From Flavihumibacter rivuli (lineage in GTDB: Bacteria > Bacteroidota > Bacteroidia > Chitinophagales > Chitinophagaceae), in NCBI RefSeq assembly GCF_018595685.2, contig NZ_CP092334.1:462001-526000 (forward strand): DNA of 64,000 nucleotides. The letters are read 5' to 3'. Positions 45,108 through 54,570 of the stretch are shown here, piece after piece; the stretch's first letter is position 1, and each line of letters begins with the position of its first letter. Position numbers and translations under genes: made by a program. The notes beneath the pieces were generated by a model, which ran no database searches, had not been told where the DNA came from, and worked only from the letters and a program-made list of their open reading frames with translations.

Positions 45108-46774
45108 GCGGTGATCTGGTCATGGACAATTTTTCCATCGATGATGGTCATTACTGCTGTTGTTCTGGGCAGGGCCTGGGTGGGTATGGTAAAGATGTCC
45201 TGGCTGAGCACGGCCAGGTCGGCGAGATAACCCTTCCTGATCATTCCCTTTTCGTTTTCCATGAATTCTGCATAGGCTGAGCCATAGGTATAAGCGATCA
45301 CTGCCTGTTCCCGGGTTACAGCTTCGCCAGGGTTGTTGGCATGGATGGTGGCAAACATGATATTGAGGTAAGGATTGTTGGGGCCATCAGAACCTATGGC
45401 CACTGGGATGCCGGCTGCAAGGAGTGACCTGAACGGCTGGTAGGATGCAGCCCTTTCCGGTCCTATCCTTTGTTGTATGATGTCCGCCAACATGAAATGG
45501 GAGGGGTTGACCACAGGGACAATCCCCATTGATCTGGCCCTCGTTACAGCCTTCCCCGGAAAGCCATCGGCATGTTCAAACCTTAGTCGTTTTTTTAGCC
45601 AGTCTGCTTCGCTTCCCATACTTTCCATTTTATCCATCACCAATTCCGGCAAGGCGTCTCCCGTGATATGTAGCATAAGTTGCTCCTTGCTTCGCCAGCC
45701 TTCTGCAATAATGGTACTGATCGTATCAGGATGGAAATTCAAGGCCCCTTTCCATCCCGGTTTGTCCTTGTAGGCTTCCAGCATATAAGAGCCTCTTTCT
45801 ACAGGGGTGCCATCCAGGATCCATTTCATGCCTGAAACATAGAGAAATGAGCTAGATGGATAATTGGTGGTCCATGGGTAAATTTCCCTTGCTTTTGGGG
45901 AAGTTTCCGGGAACCTTATGATACGTATGCGCTGCGGTAGCCTGGCTTGCTCCAGTAACCGGTACATTTGGTCGAGGTTTAGGGAGGTTGCCATATTCTG
46001 TACCGAAGTAATGCCCAATTGAAGGGCTGTTGCACCATATTCCTTCGCGCCTGCGATTTGTTCCGCCTCTGATAATTGGGAGTATAGGAATTTGGAGGTG
46101 AAGAATTCTGCGTATTCGATCAATGCTCCTGTTAGCTTACCTGTTGCCGGATCCCTTTCATAATGCCCTCCCATTGGGTCCGCGCTGCTCTCGCTAATGC
46201 CCATCCATTGCATGGCCTGGCTGTTGAGTAAGGTGCCGTGGCCCCATGGTGCCTGTAGGATAAGCGGGTGGTCTGGGGATACTTGATCAAATGCTTCCCT
46301 TCTTGCCTTAGGATCTTCCAATAAATCCACTCCAAGCGATCCGGTAATCAATGTTCCTTTGGGTAGATCCCTGGTGATCAGGGAAAGGGAATCAAGGACG
46401 GTTTGAAGTGATGGGCCATGCATCATATCGGCCCTGAATTGGATATGCCTCGCCCTTGGGGTGCCAAAGCCAATATGGTCATGGGCATCATTGATGCCCG
46501 GGATAACAGTCCTGCCTCCAAGGTCAATTATTTTGGTTGCGGGTCCTGCCATTGCCTTGATCGCAGCATTGTTTCCAATTGCCGTTATCCTATCCTTGCT
46601 TATGGCCACGGCTTCTGTATACCAATTGGAGGGGTCACTGGTAAAGACCTTCCCATTCAACAGCAAGAAGTCTGGAGCTGCTGCTTCCTTCTTCATGCCA
46701 ACGACAAGGAATGCCATCAGGCCAGGCAGTACTGTGGATTTAAGGATGGTAGCTATTCTTCCCATATTGGTCAT
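45089..46774 (-). CDS. Exported amidohydrolase (YtcJ-like, amidohydrolase family 3)
   Basis: 561 residues. A hydrophobic N-terminal segment (VLPGLMAFLVVGM) suggests export or membrane anchoring; the start could be the fourth codon. Metal-dependent hydrolase motifs: GGRTVIPGINDAHDHIGFG with His-x-His, HEADGF-like FEHADGFPGKAV, and VAIGSDGPNNPYLNIMF near the C-terminus with the conserved Asp. Family members cleave amide or related C-N bonds; no specific substrate is suggested by the neighbours. It is convergent with the acyltransferase and divergent from the GH9 gene. Confidence 0.88.
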   Translation of the reverse strand: MTNMGRIATILKSTVLPGLMAFLVVGMKKEAAAPDFLLLNGKVFTSDPSNWYTEAVAISKDRITAIGNNAAIKAMAGPATKIIDLGGRTVIPGINDAHDHIGFGTPRARHIQFRADMMHGPSLQTVLDSLSLITRDLPKGTLITGSLGVDLLEDPKARREAFDQVSPDHPLILQAPWGHGTLLNSQAMQWMGISESSADPMGGHYERDPATGKLTGALIEYAEFFTSKFLYSQLSEAEQIAGAKEYGATALQLGITSVQNMATSLNLDQMYRLLEQARLPQRIRIIRFPETSPKAREIYPWTTNYPSSSFLYVSGMKWILDGTPVERGSYMLEAYKDKPGWKGALNFHPDTISTIIAEGWRSKEQLMLHITGDALPELVMDKMESMGSEADWLKKRLRFEHADGFPGKAVTRARSMGIVPVVNPSHFMLADIIQQRIGPERAASYQPFRSLLAAGIPVAIGSDGPNNPYLNIMFATIHANNPGEAVTREQAVIAYTYGSAYAEFMENEKGMIRKGYLADLAVLSQDIFTIPTQALPRTTAVMTIIDGKIVHDQITAKNNEP

Positions 46775-47060
46775 TTTTTGCGGCGAATGATTTTCCAGGG
46801 TAATGCAGGATTTTTCTAGCCCACCTTGTTACCTGGGCCAGGAACACTTGTTTAACGGAATAGGGGACCTGAGATCGTTCAGAAGGATAGGTGATCTCCA
46901 GGGGAGCACCTTTGTAATTCGTTAAATAAGATACAACATTTTCAATTAGCCTCGAAGTGCTGGCGGGAAGATGGGTCCCTATCCACGCAAAGGGTTGGAA
47001 ATGCTGCCGCTATTTGTTTACTTTTAGAAACGGATTGGTGTTAACCTATTAACATAGAAC

Positions 47061-48827
47061 ATGAGCCGAATTCTTCTTGCTGCCTATTCGATACTTTTAT
47101 TGTTCGCAACCATTTCCTGTGGCGGACAGGATAATGGCGGCCAGGTTTTACTGAACCAATTGGGTTTCTATTCTTATGCCCCCAAGATCGCCATTGTAAA
47201 AGAGCGGTCAGGAAGTGAAATTTTCTGGGTGGTGAATAATGGGAATGGCGATACCGTATTTAGCGGTAAGCTTGGCCCGGCTATTCAGTCTGCCTATTCT
47301 TCGATGGTTACCCGAAAAGCTGATTTCAGTGGCTTGACGCAATCCGGGCAATTCAGGGTGGTACTGAAAGGAGGTGCCAGTTCCCCCGCATTCAGGATTG
47401 GTAGCGGTATCGCTAATGACCTGGTGAAGGTTTCCATGAAAGGGTATTATTACCAGCGCTCCGATATCCCCTTGCTTCCTGAACATGCAGGGAAATGGGC
47501 GAGGCCCCTGGGGCATCCCGATGACAAGGTATTGATTCATGCTTCCGCAGCATCCGCTCAGCGGCCGGAAGGGACCATTGTGGCTTCCAGGGGTGGCTGG
47601 TACGATGCCGGTGATTATAATAAGTATGTAGTGAATTCTGGCATAACCATGGGCACGCTACTATCTGCCTATGAGGATTTCCCCGCTTACTTCGATTCAC
47701 TCCAATGGAATATCCCTGAATCCGGCAATAAAGTTCCTGATATCCTGGATGAGGTGATCTATAACCTGCGGTGGTTGTTTACCATGCAGGACCCCAATGA
47801 TGGTGGGGTATACCATAAATGTACCAATCCGAAGTTCGATGGCATGATCATGCCGGATAAGGCTAAGGAAACCCGTTACCTTGTACAGAAGGGTACAGGT
47901 GCTACCCTTGATTTTGTGGCAGTGATGGCACAGGCATCACGCGTGCTGAAAAAGTTTGACCATGCATTGCCCGGTCTTTCCGACAGTTGCCTGAAAGCGG
48001 CCCTATATGCCTGGCAATGGGCTGAACAGCATCCGGCTGTTGAGTATGACCAGGAAAAGAACAATAAGTCTTTTAAGCCGGAGGTCGTAACCGGCAGGTA
48101 TGGCGATACTAATTTTTCCGGGGAGTGGTTCTGGGCTTCCAGTGAATTGCTGATCACTACCGGTAATCAAGCATACCTGGATGTGCTGATGAAATGGAGA
48201 CGTGCCCCTATCCTTGTTCCCTGCTGGTATGATGTTGCCCCTATGGGTTATTTTTCACTTTTGAGAAATGCCAGGACCCAGGGTGCCAGACAATTGGTTG
48301 ATGCGAAACCCTTTTCCGACGAACTGCTGAAACTAGCTGACCTCCTGATCGCCAATGGGGGTAATAAAGCCTTTGGTACCATCATGGGACAGTCTGCTGA
48401 AGATTTTGTTTGGGGCTCCAATTCTGTAGCAGCCAACCAGGGGCTGGTTTTGGTGAATGCCTACCTGTACAGCGGAAACCCGAAATACCTTGACGCCGCC
48501 TTATCCAACCTGGATTACCTTACAGGCAGGAATGCCACTGGTTATTGCTTTATAACGGGAATGGGTAGCCGACCGCCGGTCAATGCCCACCACCGGCCAT
48601 CTGTTGCCGATAATAATCCTTTGCCTGTTCCAGGCCTCCTGGTGGGTGGTCCCAATAAATACAAACAGGATGGTTGTAAATATCCCCATGAAGGTGCAGA
48701 GCTTGCTTACCTCGATGAGGTTTGTTCCTACGCCAGTAATGAGATTGCCATCAACTGGAACGCCCCCCTGGTATATGTTGCAGTTGCCATGGAGGCTTTA
48801 CAATACAGGGCAGGCTGGATCAGGTAA
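47061..48827 (+). CDS. GH9 endoglucanase-type lipoprotein
   Basis: 588 residues. Signal with lipobox FATISC, so surface- or periplasm-anchored. Residues about 28-110 form the Ig-like N-terminal domain of GH9 (LLNQLGFYSYAPKIAIV); the (alpha/alpha)6 catalytic domain follows with GGWYDAGDYNKYVVNSG (Asp182/Asp185, nucleophilic-water site), YLTGRNATGYCFITGMGSR and ASNEIAINWNAPLVY (catalytic acid Glu561). HHRPS is conserved. Expected substrates are beta-1,4-glucans, mixed-linkage glucan or glucomannan. It precedes the SusC/SusD pair by 119 bp with a stem-loop between. Confidence 0.95.
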   Translation: MSRILLAAYSILLLFATISCGGQDNGGQVLLNQLGFYSYAPKIAIVKERSGSEIFWVVNNGNGDTVFSGKLGPAIQSAYSSMVTRKADFSGLTQSGQFRVVLKGGASSPAFRIGSGIANDLVKVSMKGYYYQRSDIPLLPEHAGKWARPLGHPDDKVLIHASAASAQRPEGTIVASRGGWYDAGDYNKYVVNSGITMGTLLSAYEDFPAYFDSLQWNIPESGNKVPDILDEVIYNLRWLFTMQDPNDGGVYHKCTNPKFDGMIMPDKAKETRYLVQKGTGATLDFVAVMAQASRVLKKFDHALPGLSDSCLKAALYAWQWAEQHPAVEYDQEKNNKSFKPEVVTGRYGDTNFSGEWFWASSELLITTGNQAYLDVLMKWRRAPILVPCWYDVAPMGYFSLLRNARTQGARQLVDAKPFSDELLKLADLLIANGGNKAFGTIMGQSAEDFVWGSNSVAANQGLVLVNAYLYSGNPKYLDAALSNLDYLTGRNATGYCFITGMGSRPPVNAHHRPSVADNNPLPVPGLLVGGPNKYKQDGCKYPHEGAELAYLDEVCSYASNEIAINWNAPLVYVAVAMEALQYRAGWIR

Positions 48828-48846
48828 CCCGATAGTCTTAACATTG

Positions 48847-48880
48847 GCTTCTTTAACAGTTCATATATTGTTAAAGAAGC
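48847..48880. promoter_or_regulatory. Perfect inverted repeat between GH9 and susC-like gene
   Basis: GCTTCTTTAACA pairs with TGTTAAAGAAGC over 12 bp, with a ten-base loop. There is no T run after it, so it may be a weak terminator of the GH9 gene, an operator, or a processing or stabilising hairpin. A TAGTTTTG sequence at 48908-48915 resembles the Bacteroidota -7 element (TAnnTTTG) for susC, without an obvious -33 partner. Confidence 0.5.
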
Positions 48881-48946
48881 TCTAACATTACCATCATGTA
48901 GCCCGGATAGTTTTGCGCTTGTTCTAATAAATCAAACCATCTATTT

Positions 48947-51900
48947 ATGAGCAAGCCCAAGCGCATGCGGGCCTTAACCCTCGCGGCCCTGCTGGCAGTG
49001 GTATGTCCATCTGTAACCATTGCACAGCAACCTGTAACCGGACAGGTACTTTCAGCAAAAGACCAATCGCCGGTCCCCGGAGTAAGCATCATGCTAAAAG
49101 GTGATAAGAAAGGAACTTCCACTGGTACTGATGGAAAGTTCTCCCTTACTGCCAAACCCGGTGATGTGTTGATAGTGAGTGGTGTTGGTGTGACCACCCA
49201 GGAGTTCACTGTTGGAGATGAAGCTAAGGTCACTATCAATGTCCAACAATCAGCCAATTCACTCAATGAGGTTGTGGTGACTGCATTAGGGGTAAAGAAA
49301 GAAAAGAAAAAGATTGGTTATGCGGTCCAGGAAGTAAAGGGCGAAGACCTGGTGAAAGCACGCGAACCGAATCCTATCAATGGTTTGGTAGGAAAGGTAG
49401 CCGGCCTTACAGTAGGACTGAATTCCGAATTATTGTCCGCGCCCAATGTGTACCTCCGCGGCCGTAGCATCAACCTGTATGTAGTGGATGGTGTGCCCAT
49501 TAATTCCGATACCTGGAATATTTCACCTGATGATATTGAAAGCTACACCGTACTCAAAGGCGCCACCGCCTCTGCACTCTATGGTTCACGCGGCGTGAAT
49601 GGTGCGATCATGATCACCACCAAACGTGGTTCAAGGGACAAGCGTGGTTTCTCCATCGAATTCAATAGTTCCACCATGGTGGAGAATGGTTTCAATGCCA
49701 TTCCAAAGGTGCAGGATGAATATGGTCCTGGTGACCACGGTAAGTACGCTTTTGTAGATGGTAAAGGTGGCGGTACCAATGATGGCGACTATGATGTTTG
49801 GGGGCCGAAGTTTGAAGGCCAGTTGATCCCCCAGTATGATTCGCCCATTGATCCTGTGACCGGGGAGCGAATCCCAACCCCATGGGTGGCGCGCGGTAAG
49901 GATAACCTGAAGCGTTTCCTCGAGCCCGGATTGTTATCTACCAACAGTATTGCCGTTTCATCCAGAACAGAGAAATCTGACCTGCGCTTCGCAGTTTCGC
50001 ACAGTTACCAGAAGGGGATTGTTCCCAATACCCAATTGAATATTACCAATTTCAATATTTCCGGTGGCTATAATTTCACTGACAAACTCAGGCTGGAGTC
50101 CTATATCAATTACAACAGGCAGTATTCTGATAATTTCCCTGATGTGACCTATGGTCCCAACAGTATCATCTATAACATCATCCTCTGGGCAGGAGCAGAC
50201 TGGAGCATGGATGACATGCGCAATTACTGGCAGCCTGGAAAGGAAGGCGTACAATCCATCTATGCAGAATACCAGCGCTACCACAACCCCTATTTCATGT
50301 CTTATGAGTGGTTGCGCGGCCATAATAAGAACGACCTGAACGGTAATATCAAGATGACCTATAAGTTGAACAAGAACCTTGATTTCCTGGTGCGCACGCA
50401 GGTGACTACCTATGACCTGTTCCGCAACGAGAAGATGCCCTACAGCGCCCATCCCTACGGCAGGGAAGAAGGAAAGGGTGATTACAGGGAAGACAGGAGG
50501 GCCATGTTTGAGAACAATACCGATTTCCTGGTAACCTACCAGAATAGCAACCTTTTGAAGGATATCAGTATCAAGGCATCTGTTGGTGGTAATGCCCGCA
50601 ACTTCAGTTACAATTCCAACTTCACCACTACCGATTACCTGAACGTTCCCGGACTTTATGCCTTCTCCAATAGCCGTAACCCCATCAAGGCAAGCAGTTT
50701 CAGGTCCAATATGCTGGCACTAAGCGCCTATGGTTACCTCGACCTGGGATTCAGTAAATATGCCAACCTCTCCCTCACGGGAAGGGTGGATAAACTCTCT
50801 ACCCTGCCGCAAGGAAACAATACCTATTTCTATCCATCCGCCTCTTTGAGTACAGTGGTGAGTGATTACCTGGACCTGCCCAATGCGATATCCATGCTGA
50901 AGTTCAGGGGATCCTATGCCAATGTAAAGGGCGGATTGACACAGGCCTATATTGGCGCTACCCCCCAAGCCAGCTATCCGCTGAGCTACGGTGCAGAATA
51001 TTATTCTTCCTATGATGGACCGACATTTGAAAACTCGGCTTCCTATTCCACCCCGCTGGTTTACGACAATAAGGCCGGTGCTTACTTTACCAATACCATC
51101 AACAACCCGAATATCAAACCATTCAGCTCAGAAGTGGTGGAAGCCGGTGCTGATATCCGCTTCCTGAATAATCGCTTAGGCCTCGACGTTACCTATTTTA
51201 CCACCAAGGATGGTCCCGGCATCTTCAAGCTTCCCATTTCCCAGACCACCGGGTTTACCGAAGCCCTGGTGAACGGTATTACTACACGCAAGACAGGATG
51301 GGAACTTACCCTCACCGGTTCGCCACTGCGCAATCCCAAGGGGTTGAACTGGGACGTGTTGGTAAACTGGAGTACGTTCAAGGAAAAGTATGTGAGCTTC
51401 TATCCGGGTGTAGAAGCCTTGAATACCTTCTTTAAGGTGGGCGACAGGGTAGATAAACTGTATGGCAGTGCCTTCGTTCGTACCCCAGATGGACAGCTGA
51501 TCAATGATGCAGGTGGACGTCCCTTGCGCGCACCGGTGGCCCAGTACCTGGGTAACAGGAACTCGGATTGGGTTTGGGCGATCAACAACAGTTTCCGTTA
51601 CAAGAACTTCAACCTGAGTTTCCAGTTCGATGGCCGTGTGGGTGGCAAGGTGATCAATTATATCCAGCAACAGACCTATCGCGGTGGCCGCCACATCAAT
51701 ACCGTGCAGGGTGAAATGGGTGAAGCCCGTTACCAGGATTACCTGGGCAATAAATCGTGGGTAGGGGATGGCGTGGTAGTAAGTAATGGTGTGCCCATCA
51801 AATATGATGTGGATGGAAGGGTGACCAATTACAAGGAGCTGCAGTATGCGCCCAATACCACCAAGACCTTCCTGCAGGATTATATCAGCTTCTATTATGC

Positions 51901-52156
51901 CACCAATGAGGCCAACCTGATCAGCAGGACCTTTGCCAAGCTGAGGGAAGTGGTGATCGGTTATACCTTCCCGCCATCCATGCTGGGCAAGTCATTCATC
52001 CGCCAGGCGAGCATCTCTTTTGTTGGCCGTAACCTGCTGTACTTCTCCCAATACAAGGACCTTGACCTTGACCAGTACGCTGGTACAGAAAGCAGCTCCA
52101 GCCTTCAAACACCCACGACCAGGCGTTATGGCGTCAACCTGAACCTTACATTCTAA
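48947..52156 (+). CDS. SusC/RagA-type TonB-dependent outer-membrane transporter
   Basis: 1069 residues. Signal peptide ending PSVTIAQ; residues about 26-100 a carboxypeptidase-regulatory-like domain (VTGQVLSAKDQSPVPGVSIM); a TonB-box-like segment NEVVVTALGVKKEKK; plug domain with YVVDGVPINSDTWN and TVLKGATASALYGSRGVNGAIMI; then a 22-strand barrel ending RRYGVNLNLTF with terminal Phe. It forms a pedestal-bin complex with the SusD-like lipoprotein 20 bp downstream and imports ligand using TonB energy. Neighbours suggest either a GH9 product or a phosphonate-bearing compound as ligand. Confidence 0.96.
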   Translation: MSKPKRMRALTLAALLAVVCPSVTIAQQPVTGQVLSAKDQSPVPGVSIMLKGDKKGTSTGTDGKFSLTAKPGDVLIVSGVGVTTQEFTVGDEAKVTINVQQSANSLNEVVVTALGVKKEKKKIGYAVQEVKGEDLVKAREPNPINGLVGKVAGLTVGLNSELLSAPNVYLRGRSINLYVVDGVPINSDTWNISPDDIESYTVLKGATASALYGSRGVNGAIMITTKRGSRDKRGFSIEFNSSTMVENGFNAIPKVQDEYGPGDHGKYAFVDGKGGGTNDGDYDVWGPKFEGQLIPQYDSPIDPVTGERIPTPWVARGKDNLKRFLEPGLLSTNSIAVSSRTEKSDLRFAVSHSYQKGIVPNTQLNITNFNISGGYNFTDKLRLESYINYNRQYSDNFPDVTYGPNSIIYNIILWAGADWSMDDMRNYWQPGKEGVQSIYAEYQRYHNPYFMSYEWLRGHNKNDLNGNIKMTYKLNKNLDFLVRTQVTTYDLFRNEKMPYSAHPYGREEGKGDYREDRRAMFENNTDFLVTYQNSNLLKDISIKASVGGNARNFSYNSNFTTTDYLNVPGLYAFSNSRNPIKASSFRSNMLALSAYGYLDLGFSKYANLSLTGRVDKLSTLPQGNNTYFYPSASLSTVVSDYLDLPNAISMLKFRGSYANVKGGLTQAYIGATPQASYPLSYGAEYYSSYDGPTFENSASYSTPLVYDNKAGAYFTNTINNPNIKPFSSEVVEAGADIRFLNNRLGLDVTYFTTKDGPGIFKLPISQTTGFTEALVNGITTRKTGWELTLTGSPLRNPKGLNWDVLVNWSTFKEKYVSFYPGVEALNTFFKVGDRVDKLYGSAFVRTPDGQLINDAGGRPLRAPVAQYLGNRNSDWVWAINNSFRYKNFNLSFQFDGRVGGKVINYIQQQTYRGGRHINTVQGEMGEARYQDYLGNKSWVGDGVVVSNGVPIKYDVDGRVTNYKELQYAPNTTKTFLQDYISFYYATNEANLISRTFAKLREVVIGYTFPPSMLGKSFIRQASISFVGRNLLYFSQYKDLDLDQYAGTESSSSLQTPTTRRYGVNLNLTF

Positions 52157-52176
52157 TCGAACAAAAAAACTATATC

Positions 52177-53739
52177 ATGAAACTTAAGCAAATCATATTC
52201 CCTGCTGCTATCGCCTTCACCATGGTGTTGGGAGGCTGCTCAGATAAATTTGAGGAGTACGAGCGGAACCCTAACCGGGCGGAAAGTGTGAGTCCTGACC
52301 TGGTATTCCGTGGGGTTGTATCCGACATGAATATCGACAGGCCCTGGAGCAATATCACCCGTTGGAACCAGTTCGATTGCTGCAACTATAATTACTACGG
52401 CGACCAGCGCTATGACTGGACCGGCGCCAGCCTTAACTACACTACCCTGAAGAATGTAGTGAAGATGGAGGAAGAAGCGATCAAACGTGGCCAGCCTGAG
52501 GTGAATCCCTATAGCGCCCTTGGAAAATTTGCCCGTGCCTTCTTTTATTATCGCATGAGCAGCCTGGTGGGTGACCTCCCCATGAACGAAGCACTCAAGG
52601 GATTGGAGGTTACCACCCCTAAGTATGATGCACAGAAGGATATCTTTCTACAGATCCTGGATTGGCTGGAAAAGTCCAATACCGAACTAACCCAGTTGAT
52701 CGCATCCGGTGACCGGAGCCTGGATGGTGATATCTATTTTGCCAACGACCTTCGGAAATGGCAGAAAGTTGTCAATACTTTCCGCTTGCGGGTATTGATC
52801 TCCATGAGCAGGAGGGAAGGTGAAGCTGGTTTGAACCTCAAGGCCCAGTTTGCTGAGTTATTCAATAACAAGGCTAAATATCCCATGATGGAAAGTATGC
52901 AGGATAACCTCCAGTATGCTTACAGCCAGTTCAATAAATACCCGAGTAATCCTGACAATCTCGGTTTCGACGCAACCCGTTACAACCTTTCCGCAACCCA
53001 CCTGGATAACCTGGTGACCATTAATGATCCCAGGGCTTATATAGTTGCCGAACCAGCCACCAAACAGTTGAATACTAATGGCAAGACTCCTGCGGATATT
53101 ACTGCCTATGTTGGCGCGCCCGCAGGGGAAGACCTGGCAAATATGTCGAGCAAGATGGCCAATGCTGAGCAGGCGGAGTATTCAGTAAGGAGCAGGAGCC
53201 GTTATTACAACAATTATGTTGGTGAGCCCGGTATTATCATCGGCTATCCGGAAATGTGCTTCAATATCGCTGAAGCCATCAACAGGGGCTGGTTGACTGG
53301 GGATGCGGAAGAATGGTACAAGAACGGAATCAAGGCCTCCTGGAGATTTTATGGCATCCCTGTTGAAATGGCAGGTAGCATTACCAAGATCTACAATAAC
53401 CAGAGCTATGTGATCCCGGTTGATTTCGAAGGTGTGTATTACAAGCAGGCTGCTGTAAAGTATTCCGGGAACAATACGGATGGATTGAAGCAAATCCTTA
53501 TCCAAAAATACCTTGCCTTTTTCCAGAACTCCGGTTGGGAAGCTTATTTCAACTGGCGCAGGACAGGACTCCCCGATTTCTCTGTAGGCACAGGTACAGG
53601 CAATAGCGGAGCCATTCCAATGCGCTTCCAATATCCTTCTTCTGAAAGAACTACCAACAGTGCGAATTGGACCAGCGCCCTCCAATCCCAATATGGCGGG
53701 GAGGATAATATTAATGCAAGGATGTGGTTGGTGAAATAG
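52177..53739 (+). CDS. SusD/RagB-like lipoprotein
   Basis: 520 residues. Lipobox LGGC with Cys21. It resembles the SusD-like_2 group (DLVFRGVVSDMNIDRPWSNITRWNQ at the N-terminus, GKFARAFFYYRMSSLVGDLPM, EMCFNIAEAINRGWL, WEAYFNWRRTGLPDF at the C-terminus with the conserved helical repeats). It caps the SusC-like barrel and binds the ligand at the cell surface. No signal of carbohydrate specificity can be read. Confidence 0.94.
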   Translation: MKLKQIIFPAAIAFTMVLGGCSDKFEEYERNPNRAESVSPDLVFRGVVSDMNIDRPWSNITRWNQFDCCNYNYYGDQRYDWTGASLNYTTLKNVVKMEEEAIKRGQPEVNPYSALGKFARAFFYYRMSSLVGDLPMNEALKGLEVTTPKYDAQKDIFLQILDWLEKSNTELTQLIASGDRSLDGDIYFANDLRKWQKVVNTFRLRVLISMSRREGEAGLNLKAQFAELFNNKAKYPMMESMQDNLQYAYSQFNKYPSNPDNLGFDATRYNLSATHLDNLVTINDPRAYIVAEPATKQLNTNGKTPADITAYVGAPAGEDLANMSSKMANAEQAEYSVRSRSRYYNNYVGEPGIIIGYPEMCFNIAEAINRGWLTGDAEEWYKNGIKASWRFYGIPVEMAGSITKIYNNQSYVIPVDFEGVYYKQAAVKYSGNNTDGLKQILIQKYLAFFQNSGWEAYFNWRRTGLPDFSVGTGTGNSGAIPMRFQYPSSERTTNSANWTSALQSQYGGEDNINARMWLVK

Positions 53740-53751
53740 GGAAACCAGAAT

Positions 53752-53799
53752 ATGTGGACATGTGGACATGTGAATATGTGAATATGTGAATATGTGCAT
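53752..53799. repeat. Six-unit 8-bp tandem repeat with inverted counterpart
   Basis: Units ATGTGGAC x2, ATGTGAAT x3, ATGTGCAT x1 in perfect 8-bp register directly after the SusD-like gene. The same octamer recurs inverted at about 53939-53961 (ATCCACATGTCCACATCC), just before the HD gene. Between them is no recognisable gene. It could be a slippage-prone tract or a binding array. Confidence 0.7.
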
Positions 53800-53975
53800 T
53801 TTTGCCTACCAATGAATGTCCTTATTGGGTTCAATGAGTATTTATTGAGGGAATAGTTAAAAGCAGGATCAAACCATAAAAAGGACTCTTCATAAACTTA
53901 CCCAGCCTTCTGGTACAATGGTTAGTGTAAAACACTCATATCCACATGTCCACATCCACATAAAAAATGATAATC

Positions 53976-54551
53976 ATGACTTCCTCCCAACTAATCGCAC
54001 AAAAGATCATCCGGTTATTTAACGCGCAAGGGGCTGCCGAATATGCCGGCGAAAGGGTTTCGCAGTTGGAGCATATGGTGCAGGCTGCGTCGTTGGCAAA
54101 GGCTGAAGGCTATGATGATGAAGTGGTGCTGGCGGCCTTCCTCCATGATATCGGCCACCTGCTTCATCCCGAAGGGAATGCAGGCATGGATGGATATGGG
54201 ACGATGGACCATGAGAAGGTAGGTGCAGAATATCTCCTTTCACTGGGCTTCGGTAAACGCATGTGCCGGCTGATCGCTTCCCATGTTGATGCCAAGCGAT
54301 ACCTTACCTATGCTGACCCGGCCTATTATGATCAGCTGTCTGAAGCCAGTAAGAGAACCCTGGAATTCCAGGGTGGCAGGATGGGGCCGGAAGAGGCTAA
54401 TGTTTTTGAAAGCGATCCGTACTTTGACCTATATATCTGTATGCGGAAATGGGATGAAGCGGCCAAGGTGGAGAACCTGCCAATGCCCGACTGGCTGGAG
54501 TATGAAACAATGATCGAGAACTACCTGGATAAAAGAAATGGTGCCTATTGA
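53976..54551 (+). CDS. PhnZ-like HD-domain phosphonate oxygenase
   Basis: 191 residues from the ATG at 53976 (MTSSQLIAQK); an ATG three codons earlier is possible. HD-domain mixed-valence diiron oxygenase type, as named for phosphonate-operon HDIG proteins. Residues visible: Tyr23, Glu26, His33, His57-Asp58, His79, His103, Lys107, Asp160, each one less than the PhnZ residues as I recall them (Tyr24, Glu27, His34, His58-Asp59, His80, His104, Lys108, Asp161). PhnZ cleaves 2-amino-1-hydroxyethylphosphonate into glycine and phosphate. No PhnY hydroxylase is nearby. It converges on the HAD gene with a 7-bp overlap. Confidence 0.88.
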   Translation: MTSSQLIAQKIIRLFNAQGAAEYAGERVSQLEHMVQAASLAKAEGYDDEVVLAAFLHDIGHLLHPEGNAGMDGYGTMDHEKVGAEYLLSLGFGKRMCRLIASHVDAKRYLTYADPAYYDQLSEASKRTLEFQGGRMGPEEANVFESDPYFDLYICMRKWDEAAKVENLPMPDWLEYETMIENYLDKRNGAY

Positions 54552-54570
54552 GCAGGCACCATTTCTTTTT
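54531..54570. terminator. Bidirectional terminator built from both gene ends
   Basis: AAAAGAAATGGTGCC (54531-54545) pairs perfectly over 15 bp with 54555-54569, loop TATTGAGCA, flanked by T-rich ends on both strands. The stops of the HD gene (54549-54551) and of the convergent HAD gene (54545-54547) lie in or at the edge of the loop, so the hairpin arms also code for the C-termini of both proteins. Confidence 0.88.

Noticed and set aside
45477..45773. 98-codon plus-strand ORF opposite the amidohydrolase
   Set aside because: It is antisense to a well-supported gene with conserved motifs; shadow frame.
53752..53799. Possible CRISPR-like array
   Set aside because: Units are 8 bp with no spacers and no cas genes nearby; a simple tandem repeat explains it.
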